Shown: positions 26,601 to 38,000 of the stretch, in pieces
Layout: each line of letters begins with the position of its first letter
Numbering within the stretch: the first letter of the stretch is position 1
Assembly: GCA_027574665.1 (NCBI GenBank)
Contig: CM050657.1
Coordinates: 16,132,404-16,196,403, forward strand
Direction of reading: 5' to 3'
From: Rhynochetos jubatus
Taxonomy: Eukaryota > Chordata > Aves > Eurypygiformes > Rhynochetidae
DNA: 64,000 nt
Translations under genes and position numbers: made by a program
The notes under the pieces: model-generated
Seen by the model: only the letters and a program-made list of their open reading frames with translations
Told to the model about the DNA's origin: nothing
Database searches by the model: none

Positions 26601-27665
26601 TACAGCAACACTAAAAGAAAAAAGCAATGACAGGGTCTTCCAGGAGAAGTCAAAGATGAGAAAATGGATGGATTATCCATCCTCATTAGTGGGTTAATGC
26701 CTAAGTGAAGACCCTGTGGCACTGGGGTAGACTCATGTCTTCCGTGATGTGTTCTCAGCATGCAGAGCCAGATTTGGGTTTAAACTAAAATTTGTCTCAA
26801 TATATTTTGGAATTGCAATCACTTCTCTATTCATTCAGTCATTTGTATCATTTCTTCTAAATGCTATTCTCAATTGAGAGTCAACAAAGTTCTAAAAACC
26901 TGAAGGAGTTCTTGGCCAACAGTAAGCCAATCACATGGGTTTTTTTACTCCAGTATGTGTTTATTGCAAACTCCCGAAACTCAATTTAGTAATTTCAGAT
27001 CCAAACCAGTTCCCTTTGGAATTCTTTTTACTAATTTCAATGCAACTTGGTTAGAAGCACTGGAGAACAGCTTGTTGTCTGATATTACTTTCTACTTCAT
27101 TTTTGCAGGTGGCATACCAGCAGAAAAAAATTTCAGACCAAATCACTCTTCCATCTGCTTCTCCCTCTTGTAGGCATATAAGCAGAACTTACTTTAATCT
27201 TTCTATCTGATTGACATTTTCTGAGCAGGAGAACAACATACAGTATCTCTTCACAATTCTTTAGTGGCCAATTGAGAAATTAAATAAAAATCATGATCTC
27301 TGAAAGAATTCCTGCCCCAATACAATTAATACTGCAAACACTAATTACTTCCTTATTACCATTTATGTACAACTGAAGCATCTAGTGACATTACTCTGCA
27401 GGCAAAAATTACTGATATCTACCATACTTAATTCCAGCTCCAATCTGCTCTAGGCAAATTTTACAACCTTATTCTTTGGAATTTGATTGGATAAAGGCAA
27501 GGTCAGCACTTCCATCCCATTCCTCAGATAACCCATCTTTCTTTTATTTTATGCTTGTGTATGAACTACCTACAGTATTAAAAAATGAAAAATGTTTATG
27601 AAAAACAGACGCTTGAATGGAACTCTACAGATACGATACTGCTATTTGTCATGGGTAATTTTATT

Positions 27666-27831
27666 TACTGTTCTTATCAACACAGTGTTATGTTAACGGA
27701 CATATTTATGCAAACCAGAGAAAGACATTTGTTTCATCTGCCATGTCTAATACCTCAACAACCCTACAGTGCATTCAGAGGTAATTTAATAACCAGGTAT
27801 GTCTCTATGAGCAAAATATTCCCACTGTCAG
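27666..27831 (+). repeat. Unnamed dispersed repeat, copy 1
   Basis: Aligns by eye with 34904-35063 in the same orientation at roughly 78% identity over about 160 bases, with few small gaps. Shared blocks include TTGTTTCATCTGCCA (27729-27743), CCTACAGTGCA and AATAACCAGGTAT. Differences are mostly transitions. I do not recognise the family: it has no CR1 3' end, no tRNA-like promoter boxes and no clear terminal repeats. It may be an old retroelement or LTR fragment, or a local duplication. Confidence 0.7.
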
Positions 27832-29669
27832 AGATGGGAGAGGTTGCAGCTCGCCAGTGAGACGCACCCACTCAGGCTCTGGGTAAGCACGGACAGAGGA
27901 GCACAACTGTCATTTTTATTCTATGCTGATCAAATGGGTATTACTAATGATCCAAAACTAGAAAAGGGATTTTTTTTGTTTGTTCGTTTAAAAAAGAAAT
28001 TTACACATCTGGTTTTCTAAATAATTTTTTTTTTAAAAAATTGAATCGATTACTTTAAGCTTGCAAAATTTACCTATACAATGACCAGGCTTTTCCTTGG
28101 TGGTCAGATAAATAATTCTTTTCTTCAATCTCTCATAATTGTCATGCCAGTGCAAGTACAAAATCTACTTACCTACTGGCAAATGCTCATGACAGTTTTG
28201 TAAGGCTGAGTGATTCATTTGCACTGAGGTACTCATATACCATAGATAGGCTTCATAAAACCTTCAATGATTATAGTTAATAAAAGTGAGCTCCAGTGAC
28301 AGCAGAATACACTGAAGGTGCAATTAGAGACTATGTATCAGGTGAGTAATGAATATGAAGCTAATTAAAATTCTACTACTTCCCACAAAAAATGGCTGCT
28401 GAAGTATGATTCAGCCCTCCTAATCATTCTTTAAAATCTTATACACTATAGGTATAAATAACTCCTTAGGCAGTTCATTACCTACTTTATATAATGGTAT
28501 AAATTTCAGTCTTTCCAAACTTATGGACATTTTACCCTATTTCTAAAAGCCAGCCACAATTTAGCAGGCAGGACTGTAAACAGGACTCTAAATATCTATT
28601 TCTGAATACATGCTTACCATTTCTCCTTCTTCTATATGTCAACAGGACTGAACTAACTAGGCTTGGCAAAAAGAAAAAAAAAACCGTGATTGGGCAAGTA
28701 ACTTTAAGCCAACAGTTTATTGGGTAGACTTTTGCATCATTTTCTCTTTGAAAATCTCAATGATTGTTAAACCTGGACATGCAGGTCATATCATGTAACT
28801 CTGAAAAAATCCCAGACAGGTAGGAAAATACAGAGTACCTCCTTGCAGGGCACACTCTGCCAAAAACATCCTTTGTGAACTTGGAAGGATAATATGCTCC
28901 ATTCTTCCATTCCCTGTCTGTACCTCATACACAGGTATTGAAGGGGAAAATCATAAATGGATGGGAAGTACTGCAATGCTCTAGCAACCCATTTCTTTGG
29001 CTTGCATGCTCATAATTTTATTTTCCATTTCAAATTTAATTTCTGCATAGATTTTTCAACATTCACTTGCATATTTTCAAAAGTATCCCTGCTGTAATTA
29101 AAAAGTCTGCACAAAGTAAGACACTTCTCTAAAAAAGCTAAGAGAATTTTACAGAAAATCAGCTTCAGCATTTGCACAAATCCAATTATCCAGAATTACT
29201 TAGCCTTGTTTTCTGTTCAGGTAGAGCAATCCCTTCTTTGAGTGAGTCGGACGTACAGACTGCCATCAAGATGGAAGGGTTTTTCCTTGGAAACCAAGCT
29301 TATAAATAAAAGTATTCCAAAACATAGCAACAAGAACATCTCTTACACTCTTCATGGCAACAAAGATGCTTGATAGTGACTCAGAAAAGTGTGCAGAATG
29401 TGCACAATTCCTAGCTTAATAAATTACAAAATATTCATTTGCAAATTGTTTCGCTTAATCTTCTCCTACTAGTCACATGATTAAGGTTAAATGCTACTGT
29501 TATAAGCTTGGGGTGCTCACCATATTAAGCTCTAGATTTAATAGTTATTTTAAAGGTATAATTCACATTCTTAGACTAACTAATAACAGCATGTGAAAAG
29601 GAAAGAATAAATGGCTGCCTAGAAATTTAGAAAAGCATGCTGTCAAACACACCCTAACTCTAGAAAGAT
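27832..29669. other. Non-coding, no recognised gene
   Basis: AT-rich sequence with T- and A-runs near 27970 and 28024. No gene, RNA or mobile element seen. Confidence 0.65.
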
Positions 29670-30505
29670 TCATAGAATCGCTGAGGTTGGAAAAGGCCTG
29701 TAAGATCACTAAGTCCAACCATTAACCCACCATGGCCAAATCCACCACTAAACCCTGTCCCTAAGAATCACATCTACACAGCTCTTAAACTCCTCCAGAC
29801 ATGGTGACTCAACCACTTCCCAGGATGGCCTGTTCCAGTTCTTGACAACATTTTGGTGAAGAAATTTTTCCTAACATCCAATCTAAACCTCCCCTGGAGC
29901 AACTTGAGACCATCTTCTCTTGTTCTATCACTTGTCACTTGGGAGAAGAGACCAACCCCACCTCTCTGCACCCTCCTTTCAGGGAGTTGTAGAGAGCAAT
30001 AAGGTCTCCCTAACCCTCCTCTTCTCCAGGCTGAACACCCCCAGCTCCCTCAGCCGCTCCACACAGGACTTGTGCTCCAGACCCTTCCCCAGCTTTTTTT
30101 CCCTCTCTGGACATGTGCCAGCATCTCAGTGTCTCTCTTGCAGTGAGGGGCCCAAAACTGAACCCAGGATTTGAGGTGTGGCCTCACCAGTGCTCAGTAC
30201 AGGGGGACGATCCCTGCCTTAGTCCTGCTGGCCACACTGTTCCTGATGCAGGCCAGGATGCCACTGGCCTTCTTGGCCACCTGGGCACACTGCTGGCTCT
30301 TAATCAGCCTCTATCAACCAACACCCCCCAGGTCCTTTTCCACCAGGCAGCTTTCCAGCCACTCTTCCCCAAGCCTGTAGCATTACAGGGAGTTGTTGTG
30401 ACCCAAGTGCAGGACCCAACACTTGGCCTGGTGGATCCTCATACAATTGGCCTTGATCCATCAATCCAGCCTTTCCAGATCCCTCTGTAGATCCTTCAGA
30501 TTGTC
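29670..30505 (-). mobile_element. CR1 LINE, 5'-truncated
   Basis: Chicken repeat 1 non-LTR retrotransposon on the minus strand, about 836 bases, lacking its 5' end as most copies do. The 3' end lies at 29670 (tcatagaatcg...ggttggaaaaggcc, the complement of the CR1 3' end with its ATTCTATGA unit). Further 5' the minus strand still encodes the C-terminal part of the reverse transcriptase, for example [12 protein letters not shown] at 30280-30245, closed soon after by an in-frame stop near 30195. The protein is therefore broken and the copy is dead. CR1 makes no target duplication and none is seen. Open frames on the plus strand here are antisense shadows. Confidence 0.96.
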
Positions 30506-30522
30506 AGAAGAGAAAAACATAG

Positions 30523-30590
30523 GATCATAGAATATCCCAAGTTCAAAGAGACCCATAAAGCTCAAGTCCAACTCCCTGCTCCTCACAGGA
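30523..30590 (-). mobile_element. CR1 3'-end scrap, second subfamily
   Basis: gatcatagaatatcccaag followed by 'gacccataaagctcaagtccaactccctgctcctcacagg' is the complement of a CR1 3' end of a different subfamily from its neighbour. Only about 68 bases remain. It lies just upstream, in CR1 sense, of the longer copy and in the same orientation. Confidence 0.88.
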
Positions 30591-32319
30591 ATTAAGAGAG
30601 TTGAGAAAATAGTAGAAACTGACTGGGATGTTGATTGTTGTTGACATTTCTTTAATCATGTGGCCTCAGGGAGACTTCAGCATCTGACAACCACTGAAGA
30701 GTAGGTAGACACAGGATGAATTAAGGTAGATTCCTCTGCTTTTGGCACACGAAGCAGTCACAACTTTGTGTGTGTTATCAAAATCTGTTTGGTTACAAGC
30801 CCTGTAATCTACCCTGGACTGCTCTGAAGGAGTCTATTTTAGGTTAAAAAAAGTTAGGTTGCATGTCCTGGGGCATGAGTGCCATTATGAACAGACCTGA
30901 CATATTTCATGCTCGCAGTTACCTACATTTCACAGAAGACGTATCTCAGGGTATGGCAAGACAGTAACTGTCTCTGTAGGGCCCTGGATGTCAGAGCAGG
31001 TTTTCCCCATCATGCCAAGCTGCATCTCAGGTACGTCCTCTGGAAGAGGCACCACAGAGAAAGGAACTTGCTAGGAAATACCTTTGTCACTCCAGCTCCA
31101 GATCTCCTCTGGAGTGACCAGCAGGTAATCCACACACACTCCATTGAATGTCCCAGCACTTTGACACACCTTCTACCGCAACCGATCAAGAGTAGGATTT
31201 AACAAATTGGGAGTTCAGAAAACTTGGATGCCAATTTACATCTAAACACTTTGGCTTCATAAGCTGTTTGTTAGACACAGTGTCTCTCTAACACAGGGCT
31301 GGTCTGACTCAGTGTCCGCACCCACACAGCATGCATCTCACGAAATAAGAAGCAGAAAATTTACATGGTGAAGCAGTACAACCTGCAGAGGAAGGTCTCC
31401 AGAAATCAAGCAGAGCAATTGCATGTCAGTCCTCACTTTGGCAAAAGTTGATTCAGTCCCCATCTGACTCTGAGGCATATACACTGGACATTTCATGATG
31501 GCAGAAAGACTGCCTTAGACCTGTATTCACTGCTATAGCAGGAGGATGGGAGTCACATCAGGCACAGCTGTGCCTTTCTAATCCTCTCCTAACTAATAAT
31601 TAGAGCTCTACCTGAGCAAGGCACTGGATTGCTTTGGAAAACAGGCAACAATGTGAGAAGCATTCCTCCGGCAAGTCCAGATGTCACCCACAGTGTCTGG
31701 AGGGCATACACGCAGAGCACAGACATTTTCACAAAATTGCTTCCCAAACACATCAGAACCACTGAAAAAAACCATATCTAAGCAATTATAATACTCTCCC
31801 ATTTATGGGAATGCAAGGGCTGAACATGTGTCCGCTCTGCTTCTAATGAGCACGAGCCAGCAGTCATCTGTGACATGACAGTGATGTCTCTACAAGAGTA
31901 CTGGTCAACTAATAATCATCTTCTTTCAATGCCAGCAGAGTCTTGTCACTGGTGATTTTATTTAGTTAGTTGTTTGGAGCTCTGACACTGGACAGAAAAT
32001 GAAACAAGAATCAATGCTGAATCACTTATGGATAATATGTTCTCTTTCCTATAGATAGCAGATGTCACTGAAATGAGACTGGACTGTGGTTGTAGTCACA
32101 GTGGCATCAGATATCCTTTTAATCTTTTTAGATCCCATCCTTTAGACTGTGTACATTATATTATATTAAAATGGAAGCTCTTAAGGCAGTTGACATTTTA
32201 TTGAAGGCTGAATCATTACTACTAATAAATGAGGACTAATCCTTTGCTTTGAGATACGCAGATTTGTTATGGTCACTGACATACTGGGGACTAGGACGAG
32301 TGAGTTCCTAGTTGGGAGA

Positions 32320-32417
32320 TGTGGCTGCAGCCACATACAAAAATGCTGCTGCACCACTGCTGAGGGAGTGGTGCAGCATTGCCTTTGACTGGGATCTACC
32401 TTTAACTGGGATCCACA
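32320..32417. repeat. Cluster: palindrome, bulged hairpin, tandem 17-mers
   Basis: Three structures lie end to end. TGTGGCTGCAGCCACA at 32320-32335 is a perfect 16-base palindrome. AATGCTGCTGCACCACT (32342-32358) pairs with AGTGGTGCAGCATT (32367-32380), 14 base pairs with one extra CTG triplet bulged out and an eight-base loop. TTTGACTGGGATCTACC (32384-32400) is followed directly by TTTAACTGGGATCCACA (32401-32417), 14 of 17 identical. No known element explains the group. Confidence 0.6.
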
Positions 32418-32809
32418 CAGTCACACAAGATGACTTTCCTTTTTCTTCCTATGCAATGTATAAGGGTGCATTACACTAAATACGTTTTCTGTACCAGCAT
32501 CCTATTATCATGTTTTCTGTCACACACACTCACATTACACCTCTTCCTTCTGGGACTCTCCATGCCTCTCTTAGCAGCAGATCTGGAGCAACAACCACAG
32601 CTCAAATTAAAGGGGATGTCCAAGTTCCCTCCTAGTCCTCAAGTAGAAGTGCTAATCTGGGTTCAAAGCTCGGCAAAGTGGGATGGGAAAAAACCCAAAC
32701 AAAACACACCACAAGAAAACATAATACTGGGCTGAAAGCTAAGACAGAGCCGTTCTAAATCACACCCATAAAGACTGTCCAAGGATAGGAAACTAGGATC
32801 CCTGTAACA

Positions 32810-32880
32810 TTGTCAACAGTCACACAGTGTCTAAAGCAGGTCTAAAGGAAAAATAGGAAACAGGGTCTGAACCTGTCAGA
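32810..32880 (-). repeat. Possible MIR-like SINE relic, inverted
   Basis: 'gtcaacagtcacacagtgtctaaagcagg...ggaaacagggtctgaac' resembles the complement of the MIR core and head ('caaggtcacacag...gcagagc...gaacc'). The match is partial and very diverged. Confidence 0.4.
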
Positions 32881-34903
32881 GGATAATTCTCTCTAAAAAG
32901 TGAAAACATAAGAAGTGAATCTTCATCACAGATGGGCTTTCTCAGTAGCACTCCGTACTCCAAACAAGGAGCGTGAGCAGGACACTTCTTTCTAATGAAT
33001 TGTTAGAATTGCTCACCAGTCAGTTACTGCTTTGAAAAGCTCCAGTAGTCAATAAAGCTGCAAAGATGTCAGCAAAGGGCGTTTGTTAAAGAAGTCAGTG
33101 GCCTGTGTTAGCTTTCTTCACAATGATAATGTGCAAGAAGGAAGAAAAAAATCAGCCCACCACAGTTTGAATCTCAGAGCATTGGCTGAATAGTTTTGCC
33201 TTCGCTTGGTCTCTGCCTTTGGCTTCTTATTCACGGGTATAAAGGCAGCCCTGGACTGTCTGAGGTCAAAGGAAACCCTAAAGCCTGGACACACCTTTGC
33301 CCTGTAACTTCTGAGGCTTTCAGGATTGTGTCCTCCTGCAGAACCAGCAAACATTATACCACAGATTCACAAGCAAATATTATGATGTCAAAAGTGAATC
33401 TCACTATTACAAAACTGCAGGTGGCCACATTCTGGGCAGGAATTAGGATAGAGTGAGTAATAAAGCAACTACCAAGGGTTTTCTTTCCTTCTGTTTGTAT
33501 CATGTACGAAAGGGACAGAGAGTAAAACCAAATGCTGTTCTTTATTGGAAGGGTTATTTTTACAAACTGCAACACTTTGCAGTGTTTGCTGAGAAAAAGA
33601 TAATTAGAAAAGTTTAATTTCATTGGCAAGATTGGTTTAATTTGCCAAACCTGCAAGAATTACATTCTTTAACCCTGGCCCTTAATTTCTCTCTGAATTT
33701 ACCATCCCATGAAAATTTAAATTTGCCAAGAACTATTTGGTGAAAACCAAACACTTGAATTTCTGCTCACCTTGCCAGTTGCCCTGCCTTTTGCCAATAA
33801 CAAAAGGTTTTAAGATAGAAACTGGACTATTTAACCTTCATTAATCATTCATACTGTTCAAACACATCATCCAGTAACTGAAGAGGGGTTAATGGTAGCT
33901 AAGCTTGAGACTGTTGTCAAAAGTAGGTTTAACTTTCTATGAACTCACTGGACACAAAGAATGCAGCCTGCTCACTATTCTGAATGTCACCAGCTCGCAG
34001 CAAACTGATGACTACTAATGGTAATTAAATACCTCTGCAGCTATTTGTACCAATAACAAAGAGTTACTGTCAGAACTTGAATGAGGTCCATCTGCCCATT
34101 TTTAAAGAATGTTAACATTCTGTAAGTGATAAAGCAGATGGCAACCCAAACAGGGGAGACAAAATCAAACTTCTGTATTATAGCCCCATTCTGGACATGC
34201 TCTGGATTCCCTAATGTTTCTCCTCAGAGACAGAAGTTTAAGAGCAAGACTTCCATGCAGATCTGTTGTCTCATGGAAGATTTTCCCACTATTTCCTTTC
34301 ACCACAAGCTGTAAATCCTCAGTCACAGTGAGTTAATGGGAAGGGCCCTTCTACCACTGCTCTGTCCACCCTCACTTTGCCATGGACATGTGACACTGTG
34401 TCAGTCAGATTTGAACAGAGGATGAAGACACAGCTACTTCTCTCTCTTTCTTGGTAGACCACAAATTGTACAAGAGACACGTGTATATTTGCAAAGGTGA
34501 GACATATGTTTCTCCAGCTTAGTCCTGTACAGTTTTATTGGTGTGCTTGACTGTCACGACATTTGTGAGTACAAACGAAAAAGAACTCTCCTTCTCTGCA
34601 CTTTTTAAATTATACTACGTTTTTTTTCTAAAATCTATCACCCTAGGATTTATGCTCATTTCAGGAGAATTATTTAGAATGAATCCTTCTAGGTTTGTCC
34701 AGTGAATTTCATTTGCAGATAGATTAAATGTTCATCCATTTAGTGACTCTGTATATAGATTCAGTAGGCAGTCCCTACACAGCATGCAAAGCTTTGATGG
34801 GGCTGGAGTGTTTTCCATTGTAGAATAAACACGGGAGTCCAAGTGACTCCTTTGTGATAGCAGCTGGGTAATGATAGGAAAAGTCAAAACTTCTGCACAT
34901 ATA

Positions 34904-35063
34904 TATTGTTCTTATGGACACACTGTTACATCAACAAATTTGTGCAAATCAAAGAAAAACACTTGTTTCATCTGCCACATCTAGTAACTCTACTATCCTA
35001 CAGTGCATCAGAGGTGCATCAATAACCAGGTATCTCTCTATGGGTGAATATTCCTACTCTCAG
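34904..35063 (+). repeat. Unnamed dispersed repeat, copy 2
   Basis: Partner of 27666-27831, same orientation, 7.2 kb away. TTGTTTCATCTGCCA is at 34963-34977. A further short match (tgggtaat, 34865-34872) lies upstream of both copies with a spacing difference of about 26 bases, hinting that the repeat extends a little further 5'. Confidence 0.7.
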
Positions 35064-38000
35064 TACAACCATTTCAACATCTAGCACCAGGACTGCTAGC
35101 TATGGCCCACCACTGCCACTTCCTTCAATACAACTCAAATGCATCTGTAATGCCCAATCTGAAAAGACTTTTTTTATTGTCTCTGCAGGATCACCTTGAA
35201 AGAATTCTGTGTAGATCCAGTATTGTCATGAAAGCACATACTAATTACTGCCATTTTACAAATAGACCATCTGATTCCTCAAGGTTTTTTTAACTGTAGC
35301 AAATAATACTAATGTCCTTCCGATATACAGAACTAGTAAAAAAAAAAAAAAAAAATCTGTGAAACCACTAGTTTTGATTGCAAGATTTCTCTTTTCAAAG
35401 GAAGGAGCAATGTTGCAATCATTATTTTAGATACCCTTCACGTTTCTTAAGCTTCTCTCTCATTTTTTAATATTTAATTGTACTTTTCATTGCTACATTT
35501 GAGAAATGGTTAAGAACTTTCTTCTTGAAATAAAAAGAATAAATTAGAATAATAAATAAAATTATGCACTGAAACTGGGAGTGCCAGAAACAACTAACAG
35601 ATAAAACTTTCATCTTTTGTAGCGTAATCTTCAACATCCCCACACTTGTTCAAATGAAATAAAACTTTTCTTAGGTCTTGACTGAGGAAGGCTCTAAGCA
35701 TATGCCATATTACTCCTGCTGTCCTGAAGAAGTGAATCTCTTCGAGGTCAGTAGAACTATCACTGTACCCACAGTCATCTAGTTAACTTGCTGGATCAGG
35801 ATGTCTTAAATACAATGTCTGCATTTGTATCTACTGCTGGTTTTATGTGCTCATGGGATGGCCTTAGGCTATTGCTAAGTTATACCTGTTGAAACCTATA
35901 ATACTGTGCAAGTGGTCAAATGGGATATTTATAAGTATGGGTGTATGGATGTCCCTCTGTGTCCACAGCTGGCTATACACATGTGCTTCCTTCCACCAGA
36001 ACAGACCAGAACACACATCTGGACATCATGGAAATTGGTGACATACTCAACCAATTTCAATCAGCTCATTTTGATCACTAGAAATGGAGCAATTTCCTGA
36101 AACTGCTCCTACAAGCACATACTTAATACACTATCAATTTAATACTGACTTGTATAGTTTAAATTTATTTCTTTAGAGACAGCAAAGTTTATTTTGTAGT
36201 CAGATCAGAAATTCCATGATCACATAGTGCAAATCCTTTTGACATGTCAAATTTGTTCAAAAGCAGCTTGTGGGAACAACAATTGGATCTACATTAATTC
36301 TGCCAGATTTGGTACTCTACATCCATGTCATGCTAGCAGACTGGCAGAAATCATGTAGTAACCAATAAACGTGTAAGATTCTATATCCACAAATACTGCA
36401 TTATTTTACCTAAAATGACTTGAAGTAAACTGGTGCAATATCCAAGTGTTGACTGCACTGATGGAGGGAAGGGATGTTCAAGATGAGTGGCAAATGGGCC
36501 ACCAACTTCATAGACTGCTCATTTTACTGCAGACTTTTTTTCACCACCATTTATGTTTGACTATTACGTTGCATATTTTAAATACACTTGTAGAAACACA
36601 AAAAGCGCTAAGGTTTTCAGGTATTCTGGTGAAATAAATACTCGTACGCTATAAAGCCACTCAGATTCTCAAGGAGGAAGGAAACTGTGACCTGACTGGG
36701 TTTCACTGACCTTCAGGGACTGGCTCTGTGGATCCCGTCCTCAACTCCTTCCTGGAGGACAGCCACCTCCCTCAACCAGCTCGCTGTGCAAAGGTGTTGT
36801 CCCAGGCTATAACAGACCCACAGCCTCTAAGCACTTCACACTCCTCACTGTACTGCACACTGAGACTACCCAGGATTTCGGAGACATAAGCTGGTGAGAG
36901 CTCAGACCCTACTACTTCAAAAAGACCCCCAGGCACCAGAACTAAAGGAGAATCACACTTCACATGCATTGAAGCACAGCTGACTTTTCCATGCAGGGAA
37001 GAGAAAAATAATTTTTTTTTAAGTTAACTGAACTTTTTGAACATCACCAAAGGTTCATTTTTGAGATCACACTGAGCTCCCTGTGAAGATCTGGGAAGCT
37101 TCATATCCTAGCTGGCAGTATTGCAGAGAGTCATTACTAAGCAGATAACGATCCAAAAGGAGGAGCACATTCTCTCCTTTACTGACGTCAGGAAAACGTA
37201 CTGAGATGTCAAACCATAGGTGTTATACGTCAGGCCTGCCTGATCCTGCAAGCAATTGCTACAGATAGATACACTATCTGCTTATTAAGCCTCCTGTGAA
37301 CAATCACAGCCTGCTCACAGCCTTCCCTGCATGGCCCAAGGCTGATACATGAAGGAGGCACTGACGACACGTCTTGCCTGCATAAATGTCAAAGCTGAGA
37401 GGAGGAATCACACCTCTGCAAACTTCAGAGGACTTGTCTCTCCCCAGCTCTGTAACCCTTCCCTGGGGGGAGCATAAAACCCAACACTCCAGAAGACTAA
37501 AACTGCAGAGTTATTCTATCACCTCTTCCTTGAGGAACCAATCATATCAGATTTTCACATTGATTCCCTTGATGAACCAACTCAAATACTGCACGGATAA
37601 CCACGAAGCTACAACAAAAGTGTGTGCCAGCCAGACACAAGGCAGCCAAACGAAGTTACAGAACTGCTTCTTTAGTGAATGATTTCTCCCTGTGATTAGA
37701 TTGATTAATGTGCTGATAAGCATTTGTTTCATTAGGAACAAACCGTTGATTCGTCTGCAGGATCTGCATTCACAGTGTCTCTGAATGGCTTTTGAAGCTC
37801 ATTTGCAAAGCTGTCAGGCTTAGTACAGATACATTTTGATATTGTTTTTGTTGGGAGAGATTTGTAAACTACATTGTTAATCCCTTTTTGAAGGAAAGAA
37901 GTATTTGTTGTCTGTTTAAGAAAAGTGAACTTGTTAGGTGACATGTTTTTGGATGATAGAGAAGTGCAAGTATACTATTTTTCTCTGTGGGATACCAAGT

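Larger units (their letters stand above)
18121..27665. other. Non-coding, no recognised gene
   Basis: About 9.5 kb without a supportable gene. It holds a SOX-type palindrome (18665), a purine-rich block with a G-quadruplex motif (20349), an A-rich tract (21647), a T16 run (22092-22107), a hairpin (23574) and a T-run near 25987-25999. An 'agaatcataaggctg' near 25188 faintly recalls an old CR1 3' end but is too short to call. Confidence 0.6.
30591..34903. other. Non-coding, no recognised gene
   Basis: No supportable gene. Contains a repeat cluster at 32320-32417, a weak MIR relic at 32810-32880 and a perfect 16-base palindrome AGAATGTTAACATTCT at 34106-34121. Confidence 0.6.

Noticed and set aside
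30113..30490. 125-codon plus-strand open frame
   Set aside because: It is the antisense of a CR1 reverse-transcriptase region; the minus strand carries the recognisable protein remnant.
35338..35355. A18 run as a poly(A) tail of a retrogene
   Set aside because: No open or gene-like body upstream and no target duplication seen; the same holds for 43976-43991 and 21647.
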